Assembly (NCBI RefSeq): GCF_036785885.1
Contig: NC_092320.1
Location: 21,639,557 to 21,703,556 of the forward strand
Source: Coffea arabica
Lineage: Eukaryota > Streptophyta > Magnoliopsida > Gentianales > Rubiaceae
Direction of reading: 5' to 3'
Length of the DNA stretch: 64,000 nt
The notes below the pieces were generated by a model. The model did not search any database and was not told the DNA's origin. It saw only the letters and a program-made list of their open reading frames with translations. Made by a program: the position numbers and the translations under genes. Of this stretch, positions 11,516 to 24,285 are shown one piece after another. How positions within the stretch are numbered: the first letter of the stretch is position 1; each line of letters opens with the position of its first letter.

Positions 11516-12660
11516 AGTGGCACCAAAACCCTTGATTTAAGAGTTTGATTCTAAGATATTTTTGGAACTTGAAGGGTGTGTAAAATTTATGATAGAAGAC
11601 CATGAACCATAGAAGTGTATAGAAACTGTGGTAAAGTATTCGTGTATTGAAAAATTGGACCACAAAAGTTTGATCTTAGGGTACTCGTTCGTTAATTAAT
11701 AATAAGGAAAAAAAGTTACCTAATTGAACAAAAATCTAAAAAGAGGGAAAACTGTTGAAATTGTTGGTGTTGATAGTGAGTGATAAGAAATTATTGTGTC
11801 GTGTAATGATCAATAAAGAAAGTCCTGCCAACTTGTTATAGTTGATTCCACAGTGGAGTTTGATCGAGACTAAGTCAAGGAAGCCAACAAATTCAAACAA
11901 CGAAGCAAAAAATACTTGTGAAGGTAGGTAAAATATTTTGAGTTGCAATGGAGAGAGAATTTGTCAATGGTGAAAAATTAACAATTTTGTACACACTGAG
12001 TACTATTGAAGAAAGATTAGAATGGGATGAAATAATGAAAAAATATCTCAAAAGGTGTTGTTTGGGTAATATTCTTGAACTAAATCTTTTCAATGGTTTG
12101 TCTTAAAGAAGATAAGAAAAAAAAAAAGACAAATTTTTTTCCCAGGATTTTGCAGAAATCCATGGTTGAAGAATGTTATGCGAGACTCTTAATTGATTCT
12201 CAATCACCTTGAATATCTTTGGTCAGATCTCTGCTATATTTTGACCGAACTTGATTATGAATTTGTTCATAAGTCAAACTTGATTTGACATGAAAAATTA
12301 ATTAGGAAGAAGATGTGTTTTTTGATGATGAAAAAAGTACTTGTATAATTTTTGATATAGTTGAAAATCTTGATCTGCATACATTATTTGGGATGATTGA
12401 TGAAGAAGAAATTGTAAGTGATTGCATTAACTTGGTTGTGGATGAAAATGTAATAGAAATTGCTGGTGATTATGGAATGGATGAATCCATTAGCAATCAT
12501 GGAATTAGAAATTATTTGCGAAAGGAAAGGAGGAAAGGAATGAATTATTGTCAAAAATTCTGTGGAAGATTATTATGGATATGGAGGCACTAATGGTGAA
12601 TGGGTCAACATGGATGAATTTTTGGGTCAAGTTGGATCAGTAGCCGAATTGTGTGCAAAG

Positions 12661-13093
12661 TAGGGCTGCAAACGAGTCGAGTCGAGTCGAGTTTTGAGCT
12701 AATCAAGCCGAGTCTCGACTAAATTTTATCAAGCTCGAGCTCGACGAGCCGACAATTTTCGAGCTCGAGCTCGACTTGATTCAAGTCGAGCCGAGTTAAA
12801 GCTCGAAAAAAATAAAAAATAAATATATTTTTTTAAAAAAATAAATTAAATAATATGTTTTTTGAATAAATAATAAAATATTAAGAATATATACGTAATT
12901 TTACTATGAAAATAAAAAATAAAAAAATATATATATAATATACGTAATTTTATTATTAAATAAAAATAAAAATAAAAAAAATATATATATATACTCAAGC
13001 TCGCGAGCTTAATATTCTTAGCTCGAGTTTGACTCGAGCCGGCTCGAGCTCGACTCGAACCCTCGCGAGCAGCTCGATTCGTTTGCAGCCCTA
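12661..13093. mobile_element. hAT-type MITE, 433 bp, TCGAG-rich arms
   Basis: Ends TAGGGCTGCAAACGAGTCGA and TCGTTTGCAGCCCTA are inverted repeats. The 8-bp flanks GTGCAAAG (12653-12660) and ATGCAAAG (13094-13101) match at 7 of 8 positions, the hAT target size. Both arms consist of repeated GAGTCGAG/CTCGAGC motifs around an A/T-only centre, so a transcript would fold into a long hairpin. It interrupts the internal region of the fossil LTR element. Related copy at 28884-29370. Confidence 0.85.
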
Positions 13094-13248
13094 ATGCAAA
13101 GTATGCCTAACACCCCTTGGTGAAAATGAAGATAAAGATTAAATTGGAGTTGTACTTGAATTATACTAATATAGTGGCTGCAATAACAATTGAAACTCAT
13201 GATAGCATTGGAGAATAAAACATTAAGAGTTTGGTTTAAAAAAAGTAA

Positions 13249-14715
13249 TATTGACAAAAAAAAACAAGCTAATTAGAATTTTAATTATTTTAGAAGTTGA
13301 TTTTTTATTTGGTAATTAGATTAGAATTGATATTAAAGTTGGTTTAAAAAATACAGTTGAGTTATGCTTAGGTATTAGTATTGGAATAGGTTATATGGGT
13401 TTATTTGTCTATTTAAGAACTTGAAATCCTGAGTTTGTATTTAAGTAAAAAAAAAATCAATTCATTGAATAAATCATTTATTTTTTTTTTATAAGAAAAC
13501 AAACAGAAAAATTTTATTCCTGAAATTGCTGTAAATCGTCCAACACGATTTGCTTAACAAAATTTGGAGGAGCATTCCAAAGAGATTTATAAGGGTTGGC
13601 ATTCTTTGCTCGATTGGCTAAGATATGCGCAACCTTGTTTGCCTCAATTGGAATCCATTTGACATCAATACAAAGTTGATCTAGTAAGGCTAAGTATATA
13701 TCCTCAAGAATCAGGCCTAAGTCAGACAGGATGTTTTCCTTATGAAGAATGAGTTTAATAATTGAAGCTGCATCTCCCTCCAAAATAAAGCTTGGGATCA
13801 TTAGATTTCTTGCCAAGTAGACCACTTCCCTAGCAACATGGGCTTCCGCTATTTCTACACTCACCGAACCAACGAATTTCTTTGCAAGGCCAGCCATAAA
13901 AGAGCCTTCATGGTCTCGGACCACTACCCCAATGCCAAAGATTGTTTGAGCTGTGGATATGGCAGCATCAAAATTAATTTTAAAATGGAGGGAAGGCGGG
14001 GCTGACCATCTCAATCGAGCAGTCTGGGGTGGAGTCATAATAGGACGCGTATTGGCCTCATGAAATTCGCTAAGACTGTGTGCTGCCAAGTTGACTAAGG
14101 ACAGCGGATGCCGAATTTTGCCATTGAACAAAGCATAATTCCTGTTGTTCTAGAGTGTGTAGCACAACATTGCAAAATCACATTCAGCCCCGGTCAGTGA
14201 GCGAATAATTTCTCTATACCAAAGCTCAAAACTGGAGTGATGGCAACTGTGAATTTTTCGTTCCAGGAAGACAAGTGCCCAAACTTGCACCGCCACCGGG
14301 CAGTGGAAGAAAATGTGGGATAGGTTGCCACAGCTCCCTTCGCAAACAGCACTAGTGAGATCCGATATGATTCCGCGCTTCATGAGATTATCGTTTGATG
14401 GTAAAGAGTTGTGACAAGCTCTCCAGACGAGGTGCTTGGCTTTGTTGGGGATATTGAGAGCCCAAATCTTCTCCCAAACCTTGTCATTATTAGAACTACT
14501 GAACTAGTGCTAGTAAATCATTTATTATTCTTGATATTTTGATGTGTTCTGTCGTTTGAAGCTTTTGCTTCATCTATTGTGACTAATCAAAGTCTACCAA
14601 AGTCCACGGAAGTTTACGATATACGTAGCCGGGCGACTAGTTCATCTTTGGATGTCTTGTTTCCTGGTATGAAAATTATAATACTTCCACTGCATGTTTT
14701 TTTTTTGCGCTAACA
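13249..14715 (+). repeat. right LTR of the fossil short element, split by a LINE
   Basis: 13249-13481 and 14526-14715 match the left LTR in order. The intervening 1 kb is a LINE flanked by a 12-bp target duplication. Confidence 0.65.
13482..14513 (-). mobile_element. 5'-truncated L1-type LINE with perfect 12-bp target duplication
   Basis: Reading on the minus strand, the element starts inside the coding region, ends in an A-tail (T-run at 13482-13490), and is flanked by TAAATCATTTAT at 13470-13481 and 14514-14525. It first encodes a zf-RVT-like segment (KAKHLVWRACHNSLP, then C-x4-C...SHIFFHC) at about 14500-14150. A plant-type RNase H domain follows at 14131-13514, with NFDAA, an EIAEAHVAREV helix, EGDAASI and an ANKVAHILA end. 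The reverse transcriptase itself is missing through 5' truncation. One in-frame TAG near 14147 sits where relatives usually have Trp (xWNNRN), so this copy is dead. Confidence 0.85.
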
Positions 14716-16004
14716 AATCAGCCAGAAAAGCTGTAACATTGACTAGTTATTTGTAGGAGAATATTTGGAAAAAACTTTTAGAATAACATTGTAACATTTT
14801 TTGAATTTGATGTATGTAAAATAAAAAGATAATTAAAAAAAAATTTAAAAATTGAAAATCGTATTTATGATGCAAGTAAAATTTGTTTTTACAAATAACA
14901 TCATAACCATGCAAAGTATAATTGTTTCTCTGCGCGTTTTTGCATTTGCCTCGATGATGCAAATATTTATCATTTGTACCTTTTTTAGGTGGTAAATTAA
15001 TTAAATTCTGTCTTGATAAACTTTTAGGGGATTGCTACAACTCAATTATACTTATTATGGACAGGACCAAAACAAGAAATTGTTCATGAAATGCTACTGC
15101 TTGGAAATAGTGGGCAGGATTTGAACTTTGATCCATACTTACACCCACTAAATTTTTTAATATCCAAACCCAGACTAACTCATGGGTTTGAAAAAGAAAA
15201 TCCACACCTAAATCCTCATAGATTTTGGTACTCAGATATGCACATGCGAATAGCTCTTAATGTGTAATGAAAAAATTGAGTTTAGAAACAATTAAAAAAA
15301 ACTCTTTAAAAAAAAGAAACTATTAAAAACTTATGAAATTTAAAAAATAATAGAAATACAATCCAATTACCATTTTCAAATTACAAATTCAAAGCTCAAG
15401 ATTGCTGCATGCAATAGTTATGAATCCACTTGTAAAAAACGACTTGAAATCATGACATTTTAAAACAATAAATACAAACATGAAATCCCTGAAATAAAAA
15501 AGGTGGGTCATCTTTTAGTTTATTTCTATCACTTAAGTTGTATTTAGGTCTAAATTTGGGTAGGGTCTGGATCTATGTCTAAATTTAGGTATGGATTATA
15601 CAAAATTAGATTTTACCCAAATCCATAATTCTTTTGCAAGGTCTGAATTTGAGTAAGATATAAATTTCAATATGTGGATCCAAATTTTGAGAAAAAGACA
15701 ATAAATTTGGGCTTAATCTAAGTAATATCTGACCTATTGACATACCTATTGCCACTGTGTCCTCATGTACCATTCTTAAGTTATGTTGATCAAAGAATTC
15801 AACAAGTTTTCATCAATCAACGTCACTATACTGTCTGGGGTATGGATCAAACCCACGTTTGAATTGAAATTATGATAGGTTCATATCTGAAAGAGGTTGA
15901 CAAAAATCAATGCCTTTTATTGCATTACATCAAAAGCAGAATGAAAACATTTGAAAAAGTATCGTGGTCTCTAATCCTGACCAAATTCTAGCTAATTAGG
16001 GATC
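14716..16004. other. AT-rich spacer
   Basis: No gene is recognisable. Around 14757-14890 there is a diverged copy of the AT-rich MITE-like sequence (AATATTTGGAAAA, TTTGATGTATGTAA, TTATGATGCAAGTAAAAT) also seen near 10200, 10800 and 45370. The rest shows nothing I can assign. Confidence 0.45.
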
Positions 16005-16909
16005 TATTAGCCCCTTAGGGCGCGGTCTAGACGGAACGCGCGCGGCCGTGGCCAAGTTCGGCCAAGCCATGGCCTAGGTGGGAGGCCGAGGGTGAAGCTT
16101 GTTGGAAACGAGTGGACCCATGTGTGATGATGTTTTCCTAGCCTAAGTATGGGTTGGGGAAAGTTCCAGGGGCATCAGGTGCCTCTGGGTTAGTTGGGGA
16201 CAGAGGGGTGCCTCTACTAATGGTTGGAAGTTTTCCCTTAAGACACCTATATAGAGGGATAACTGTAACTAAGCCAAGTCAAGGCCAAGGGCCGTGGGCC
16301 AAGGCCACGGATTGACTATGGCTCGGTGGGATGTTTGGGTGGTTCCAAGGGTTAGGAACCACGGTGCCTAAGATTGCTAAGTGTTAGGGCAAGATGGGCA
16401 CGGAACGTGCGATGGCGGGAAACGGGGCGCGCGGAATTGCTGGACGGTTGCTGGTGCGCGCCAAAGAAGAACGTTGGGCAGTTACCAACCGTTGAGGGCG
16501 GTTGCTGGGAGTTGTTGGCGGTTACCAGCAACTCAGCCTTGTTCCTAGCCGGTTCCTTATTTCGTGGACGTTCAGTTAAGACCAGCGGTTGGGTCTTTTG
16601 TCAACCATAACATGCCTATAAATATTGGGCTAGGCAGAGACTAAAGGGCAGAGAGTCTCAGATAGTGAGAATCACCCTTAGATGTTCTGCACGCCAAGTG
16701 TTTGTAGAAATTCCTTGTAAGCGTTATAGTGCAATACAGGGTTGGCCGTGTTGGCTGTAACTTGTGCGTGTGATCCTTTACTTTGCCTAAGTGTTTTGTG
16801 TTCTAAATACTTGTGGGAAAGTGTGTGTCGCGTAGGCTGACTGGTAGAGGGACTTACCAGTGCCATCACGTGGTTGGTTTAATTGAGGGAGTTAAACACC
16901 TTCGTGACA
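16005..16909 (+). repeat. 5' LTR of the chromovirus
   Basis: 905 bp, ending ACCTTCGTGACA. It is GC-rich compared with its surroundings and rich in CpG. A TATA-like CCTATAAATATTGGG at about 16612-16625 is the likely promoter position. Confidence 0.9.
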
Positions 16910-16912
16910 GCG

Positions 16913-16924
16913 TGGTATCAGAGC
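16913..16924 (+). promoter_or_regulatory. primer binding site, initiator-Met tRNA type
   Basis: TGGTATCAGAGC lies 3 bases after the 5' LTR. This is the standard site complementary to the 3' end of initiator methionine tRNA in plant LTR elements. Confidence 0.85.
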
Positions 16925-19900
16925 ACGGCTCTGATCCATTTAGACCGTGCTTTTGTTGTGTTTGTTTTGTAGGGAATGATGGTTGGACACGGAAACACTG
17001 TCCAAGAGCGGTTGCAACGCCAGGAATCCGCGTTCGAGGACTTGATGCAGCGTCTGGGAGACGTTCCAGAGGGTTTCAATGTTATGGACGCTTTGTTGCA
17101 GACCCGAGAAACGATCAACGCCCTGACCGTGCAGATGGAGGAAACCCGGGCTAAGGTATCTTCTGTTGGGGATGTTGAATCGTTGAGGAATGAAGTGGCT
17201 TCGTCCCGTGCTGAGATCACGACTTTGCAGTCGGAGATCGGTGTGTTGAAGAAGGCGGTTGGCTCTTCCAACACACAGACCGTTCAGAAATCTTCGAGAG
17301 GGAAAGTGAAGGTCCCGGAGCCGAAACCGTATCAGGGGAGTCGGAGTTCGAAGGATCTGGAGAACTTCTTGTGGGATGTCGAACAGTACTTCAAGGCTGT
17401 TGACGTTCCAGAGGTAGAGAAGGTGTCCATTGCATCCATGTACCTTAGTGGGGATGCAAAATTATGGTGGAGAACGATGCAATCAGACCCCACCAAACCC
17501 AAGATTGAGACTTGGGATATGCTGAAGGAGGAATTGAAGAAGCAATTCCTTCCCACGAATGCGTCGTGGAAAGTTCGGGACGCGTTGTGGAACTTGAAGC
17601 AGAACAAGAGCGTTCATGAATATGTTGCTGAGTTCCAGGCCCTGATGTTGGATGTGAAGGAGATGTCTGAGGAAGACAGACTCTACACCTTCATCCGTGG
17701 ACTGCAGCCGTGGGCGCAGACGGAGTTGCGGAGACAGAATGTTCAGACCGTGTCTCAAGCACTCGCTGCCACAGAGAAGTTGATAGACTTCAGGTCCACG
17801 GGATCCAACGACAAGAAGAAAGAGAAGGGCAAGGATCAGAAAGGTGGACCGTTCGCGAAGAAGAAGAAAAAGAAGCAATCGGTGGCCACAAATGATGCCG
17901 GTGGTGCTACTTCTTCTAAGGAAAAGCAGGCACCGAAACCGAAAAAGGATGGCTGCTTTAATTGCGGAGGACCACACTTGGCCCGCAATTGTCCCAACAA
18001 AAAGAAGGACCAGAACGTTAGTGCCTTGGTTGCTGAAGATGATGGCTACCAGTACGAGACGCAGGACGCACGGGTCAACCCCATGCAGTTCGTGAATGCC
18101 ATCACAGGTACTAATGGTCGTTCTACTTGTAATGGTTTGATGTATGTGCAGGTTACGTTGAATGGTAACCAGATACTGGCGATGGTGGATACGGGAGCAT
18201 CGCACAGTTGCGTGACGGAACGTGTGGTTAAGCAGTTCCGGTTGAAGTTGAAGGACTTAGGCTTCAAGTTGAAGGCAGTCAACTCTGAAGCTAAGCCAGT
18301 GTTGGGCGTGGCAACGGTGGAATTGGAGTTGGGGCCGTGGAAGGGATGGTGTGGCCAGTCAGATGGATGACTTTGACTTGATCCTTGGCAAGGACTTCAT
18401 GGTTGCCAATCGGATCTATCCCATTCCATACTTGGATGGCGTCATGGTGGACGACGACCAGAATCCAGGCTTTGTTGCTGCGGTAAGGTTGCCGAAACAG
18501 AAGGGCAACCTGCGAAATAACATGGTGTCGGCTGTACAGATCGAGTCCAGCCTTAGGCGCGGCGAGGTGATGTATATTGCTACGTTGGTAGAGATGAAAC
18601 CCGACATGTACCAGGAGGTACCCGATGCCGTGGTTCATGTATTGGAGGAGTTTGCAGATTTGATGCCTGCAGAGTTGCCAAGACGGCTGCCTCCTAGACG
18701 TGCTGTGGAGCACAGAATTGAGTTGGTGCCAGGAGCACAACCCCCTGCCCAGGCTCCTTATCGCATGTCCCCAATGGAGTTGGCGGAACTGCGACGCCAA
18801 CTGAACGAGTTGCTAGAAGGCCAGGCGCTGAGGCCGTCGAAGGCTCCGTACGGTGCCCCAGCGCTGTTCCAGAAGAAGGCAGATGGAACACTTAGATTTT
18901 GCGTGGATTATTGTGCCCTGAACAAGATCACGATCAGGAACATGTACCCGATCCCAAACACCTTCGACTTGTTCGATAGGCTGGCAAGGGGCCGATTTTT
19001 CACCAAAATTGACTTGCGGTCGGGATACTGGCAAGTCCGGATAGCCCCAGGAGATGAGAAGAAAACGACGGTGGTGACAAGGTATGGTTCCTTTGAATTT
19101 CTTGTCATGCCGTTCGACTTGACGAATGCACCTACTACGTTTTGTAGGCTGATGAACGATGTCTTGTATGAATACCTTGACAAGTTTGTTGTAGTGTATT
19201 TAGATGACATTATTGTGTATTCGGAGTCCCTAGAAAAGCATGTAGGGCACTTGAGAGACGTATTCCGCAAGTTGAGGGAATACGAGCTCTATGTAAAGAA
19301 GGAAAAGTGTGAGTTCGGCAGGGAGCAAATCACTTTTCTTGGCCATGTGGTGAGCAATGGCCGGATCCAGATGGATTGCAAGAAGGTCGAGGCGATTCTC
19401 GACTGGCCCGCACCCCAGAAGGTCGCTGAACTAAGGTCATTTCTTGGGTTGGCAAACTATTACCGGCGCTTTATCCAGGGATACTCGAGAATTGTGGCAC
19501 CTCTGACCGACCTACTGAAGAAGGACAGACCGTGGATGTAGGATTACGAGTGCGAGGATGCATTCAGAAGGTTGAAGGAAGCAATCACTTCCAAACCAGT
19601 GTTGCAACTTTCGGAGTTTACAAAGGCCTTCGAAGTGCACACTGATGCTTCTGACCGTGCAATTGGAGGAGTGCTGATGCAAGACAAGCACCCAATTGCG
19701 TTTGAAAGCCGAAAGCTGAAGGAGTGCGAGCAGAGGTATAGCACGCACGAGAAAGAGATGACGGCCGTAGTGCATTGCCTGGAGATCTGGAAGCACTACT
19801 TGTTGGGAACCAAGTTCGTGGTGGTGACCAACAATGTGGCTAATACGTACTTCAAAACGCAGAAAAAGCAGACCCCGAAGTAGGCTCGTTGGCAGGAGTT

Positions 19901-21525
19901 TCTGGCCGAGTTCGACTTTGACTGGTTGCACAAGCCAGGAAAGGAGAATGCGGTTGCCGACGCGCTTAGCCGAAAGTACGTCGAAGAGTACGTTGCGGCC
20001 CTTAGCATTGTGGAAACGGACTTCCGGGACAAGATTAAGGCGGGGTCCCCGAACGATCCGGGGTACCAGACCCTAGTCGCTCAGGTCCGTGAGGGCAAAG
20101 TTCGTCGTTATTGGCTTGAAGACGACTTACTTTTTGCCAAGGGTGGTAGAGCTTATGTCCCGGCAGGAGGGGGACTTAGGCGACAGTTGCTGCGAGAGAC
20201 CCACGACACTCCTTGGGCTGGTCATCCAGGGGTGGAACGAATGAGGGCCTTGCTGTCGCGGAGCTTCTACTGGCCAAAGATGGAGGAGGATATTGAAGCG
20301 TACGTGAGAACATGTCTTGTGTGCCAACAAGACAAGGTGGGAAGGAAGAAGGAGCCAGGCTTGTTGCAGCCTTTGCCGATCCCTGATCGACCATGGCAAT
20401 CGGTCTCAATGGACTTCATTTCGGGATTTCCTAAGGTCGATGGTATGGCTTCTGTTTTTGTAATCGTAGATCAATATTCTAAGTATGCTATCTTATCGGT
20501 GCGCCGAAGGCGTGCCCGGCTGATGTTGCCGCTGAGTTGTTTTTCAGAAATGTTGTGAAGTACTTCGGTTTACCTGAAGACATCATAAGTGATAGGGATA
20601 CCAGATTCACGGGGAGATTCTGGACCGTGTTGTTCGGATTGCTGGGATCCGAACTTAAGTTCTCTACTGCCGCCCATCCTCAGAACGACGGACAGACGGA
20701 GAGGATCAATGCCTTGCTGGAAGAGTACCTAAGGCATTACGTGACGGCAAGTCAGAAGAATTGGGTGGAGTTGCTGGATGCCGCGCAGTTTTGCTACAAT
20801 CTGCACAAATCATCCGCAACAAAGCTGAGTCCGTTCGAGTTGGTAAACGGGCAACAACCCTTGACTCCGCATGAAGTTGCCCTTCAAGGCGGGAGTCGTT
20901 GCCCAACCGCACACCGGTTTGCTCGTGGCAAGCAGGAACTGGTGAACGAAGCAAGGGATAGCTTGCTGGTGGTGCAACAACGCATGAAGAAATATGCGGA
21001 CCAACATAGACGGGACTTGGAATTTCCAAGTGGGAGATCAAGTGATGCTGAAGTTGACTCCCCAGATTTGGAAGAAAGTGAGCAGCAAAACCGTCCATCG
21101 TGGGCTCATCCCGAAGTACGATGGACCGTTTGAGGTGATCAAGAAGGTGGATCGTGTAGCCTATCGGTTGAGGTTGCCTGACCGACTAAAGATCCATCCG
21201 ACCTTCCATGTGAGCTTCTTGAAACCCTTCAACCAGGACGAGATGGATGAAGGGTGGAGGCAAGCAAAACGTGCCCCGTCAGTGATCCGCAAGCAATTCC
21301 AGAAGGAGGTGGAAGCTGTGCTGGACCACAGAACGATGGGGCAGAGCAAAAAGAACAAACGGACAGATTATCTGATCCAATGGAAGGGCGAAACCGAGTT
21401 GGATGCTACTTGGGAACGGGATGTAACCTTGTGGCAGTTCGAAGACAAAATTGCTGAGTATCTGAGGAACGTGCGGAAGCAAGCCAAGTTGACGAGGGCG
21501 TCAACCTCTTCAGGTGGGGGTGGTT

Positions 21526-22450
21526 TGTTAGCCCCTTAGGACGCGGTCCAGACGGAACGCGCGCAGCCGTGGCCAAGTTCGGCCAAGCTATGGCCTAGGT
21601 GGGAGGCCGAGGGTGAAACTTGTTGGAAACGAGTGGACCCATGTGTGATGATGTTTTCCTAGCCTAAGTATGGGTTGGGGAAAGTTCCAAGGGCATCAGG
21701 TGCTTCTGGGTTAGTTGGGGACAGAGGGGTGCCTCTACTAACGGTTGGAAGTTTTCCCTTAAGACACCTATATAGAGGGATAACTGTAACTAAACCAAGT
21801 CAAGGCCAAGGGCCGTGGGTCAAGGCCAAGGGCCGTGGGCCAAGGCCACGGATTGACTATGGCTCGGTGGGATGTTTGGGTGGTTCCAAGGGTTAGGAAC
21901 CACGGTGCCTAAGATTGCTAAGTGTTGGGGCAAGTTGGGCACGGAACGTGCGATGGCGGGAAACGGGGCGCGCGGAATTGCTGGACGGTTGCTGGTGCGC
22001 GCCAAAGAAGAACGTTGGGCAGTTGCCAACCGTTGAGGGTGGTTGCTGGGAGTTGCTGGCGGTTACCAGCAACTCAGCCTTGTTCCTAGCCGGTTCCTTA
22101 TTTCGTGGACATTCAGTTAAGACCAGCGGTTGGGTCTTTTGTCAACCGTAACATGCCTATAAATATTGGGTTAGGCAGAGACTAAAGGGCAGAGAGTCTC
22201 AGATAATGAGAATCACCCTTAGATGTTCTGCACGCCAAGTGTTTGTAGAAATTCCTTGTAAGCGTTATAGTGCAATACAGGGTTGGCCATGTTGGCTGTA
22301 ACTTGTGCGTGTGATCCTTTACTTTGCCTAAGTGTTTTGTGTTCTAAATACTTGTGGGAAAGTGTGTGTCGCGTAGGCTGACTGGTAGAGGGACTTACCA
22401 GTGCCATCACGTGGTTGGTTTAATTGAGGAAGTTAAACACCTTCGTGACA
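21526..22450 (+). repeat. 3' LTR of the chromovirus
   Basis: 925 bp, starting TGTTAGCCCC and ending CTTCGTGACA, preceded by the purine-rich AGGTGGGGGTGG. It is 20 bp longer than the 5' LTR because a CAAGGCCAAGGGCCGTGGG unit near 21800-21840 is present twice. Confidence 0.9.
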
Positions 22451-22455
22451 GGATC

Positions 22456-23299
22456 CATGGCTTTTGCAGTTGTTAATGACAATTGCATCATACAGTGTAT
22501 AACTTGATATAATAAAAGTTATCACTAAACGAACGAATGTAAACGCTAATAAAACGACATGCAAAAACACAATAATTTTTATCAACCATTGCAATTTGTG
22601 CCTACTAACTCAATTCCAACCATCCAACTTCATCTCCACCATGAAATGTTCGCTGTAGTCACTACCGTGAATGCAGAGGATCCAGATTCCATTATGAGGG
22701 GCATCTCAAAAAATAGTACACTACCTTAGGAATCCAATCAATACGACGGCTTCAATATTGAGAACATCAATCAAAGAGAAAAAGAAGGGAGATAGGTGAG
22801 GGAACGAGTCGAAAGCCTGCCACATATATTAGTGTCTTGCATGATTTAGGCTGCCAATTCAATTGGGTATTTGCGAGTTACAAAATCATTAAACTTTTCG
22901 AAGTCTTGCTTTACCTATTATACTAATTTTCATATGTAGTGACAAACTAAACTATTAAAAGTGATTAATTCAACAATTTGATCTATACTTGTCAAGTCAT
23001 ATTTGCAAGGTAGGATTTTGAAAAAGTTTGGTCCCTTATAAAGCAGCTTTTTAGAAACATTTTTATAAATTTAAGAAGAATATAACAAGCAACTTCTCAT
23101 ATTAATGTTGTGACACTTTGGGTCCAACTCCCCCATTAATTGGCTTTGATATGCGAGGGTTCGCTGAGGAGAAATGACAGACCGTGTAGAAAAGAGGAGG
23201 AACAGAAGTGCGTGTGGTTTGCTGCTTAAGCCTTAACAAAAGCCCTATTGTCTTTGGTTTGGTGTTGCTTTTAGAGTGGGAATTTTGTAATTGCAACAT
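22456..23299. other. spacer before the gene B duplication copy
   Basis: No coding sequence or element is recognised. The duplicated block begins near 23300. Confidence 0.45.
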
Positions 23300-23583
23300 G
23301 AATTTTAATTAAAATATGTAATTGCAACATGTCTAAGGTTGTGCCTTACTATATTCAAAGTAATAGAGAAGCAAAAAGCTAAAAAATCATTATAGAAACA
23401 AATAGCAAACATTTTGCACATAACAGAGCAGGTGCATGTTGCATTACTATTAATTGTGAAAGGGTCTATCTAAGGGATGCCATGGGTACTTGTTACAATG
23501 TACTTAAAGCGTACGAATTTTGAAAAGGTAAGATTAATTAAGAAAAGTATATAAATATAAGAAAGGATAATAATTATTATTGT

Positions 23584-23615
<32 letters not shown>

Positions 23616-24285
23616 GGTAAGTTGGATGAAATTTCGGTGTATTAATTAGGTACCTATTAGAAAAACCCGCTGTAAAATGACAATTATGACTCCTGATTGA
23701 ACATTTATTGTTGGAATATGTTTTACATACCTAACTTCTTTTCATTTGTTTGGGCTAGTAAACGCTCGAAATAAAATGTAAAGTGCCTTTAAGATTCTTT
23801 TCTATTGTTGAAGTTAGTGTGTAAGTTAAGAAAATATCATGAATTAGGGAACATTTTTCTAATCAGAAAGTAGAGTGAAGGGAAGAAATATTAAACAAAT
23901 AAGATAATAGCCATTAACTTCGTTCCACATTGCCTTTGCACCCCTTCAATTTTTTGAAAGCTACGGAACAACCTATACAAAGTTTAGAGTTTTTATAATT
24001 GCCCCACTTTTGCCCCCTTCCCCTGCATTTTCAATCTATTCCATCTAGTTCTATCATTGTCCCTTTGAAACTATTGAAATTTTTTACAGTTGTCTTCTCC
24101 ATTTCTACAATGAAAACTTGAAAGAAAGTATAATACTATTTGTATGTCCTTTCTAATTAACCTTATTTGGCTTAATATTGAACTCCACTTATATGTCTAA
24201 GCATATAAATTACAAGCAAATTGACAATTCATCGGATAGTTTGGTCAAATACACATTAGTTATCTATTGTATATATGAATGTACA

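Larger units (their letters stand above)
11073..14715 (+). mobile_element. fossil short LTR retrotransposon, non-autonomous
   Basis: Two direct repeats of about 435-443 bp (once a LINE is discounted on the right) start TGTTGA/TATTGA and end GCGCTAACA. The first is followed by AGTGGCACCAAAACCC, resembling an initiator-Met tRNA primer binding site (inference). Flanking 5-mers AATGA (11068-11072) and AATCA (14716-14720) are a probable decayed target duplication. The internal region is only about 1.7 kb, including a 433-bp hAT MITE, and shows no recognisable gag, reverse transcriptase or integrase. It looks like an old, broken or deletion-derived element; copia affinity is a guess from the primer site and LTR style. 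LTR divergence is clearly larger than in the two big elements of this window, so it is older. Confidence 0.6.
16005..22450 (+). mobile_element. Ty3/gypsy chromovirus, near full length
   Basis: The element is 6.45 kb with two LTRs of about 0.9 kb, a perfect 5-bp target duplication GGATC (16000-16004 and 22451-22455), an initiator-Met primer site at 16913 and a purine-rich tract before the right LTR. Parts in order: gag with retrotransposon-gag domain and a CCHC knuckle (CFNCGGPHLARNC), about 17.0-18.0 kb; protease with VDTGAS, about 18.2 kb; reverse transcriptase with YLDD, about 18.7-19.5 kb; RNase H, about 19.6-19.9 kb; integrase with HHCC and D,D-E regions, about 20.1-21.0 kb; C-terminal chromodomain, about 21.35-21.46 kb. 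The gag and protease style suggests the Galadriel lineage (moderate confidence). It is broken, with about five breaks in pol. LTRs differ at about 21 sites, nearly all transitions, or about 1 My at the usual plant LTR rate. Confidence 0.93.

Noticed and set aside
12315-12593. 92-codon open frame with acidic translation
   Set aside because: No recognisable domain, AT-rich, inside the fossil LTR element; could be a remnant of its internal region but cannot be supported.
23589-23615. TA run as a regulatory element
   Set aside because: Plain microsatellite; its interest is only as the empty site of the Helitron.
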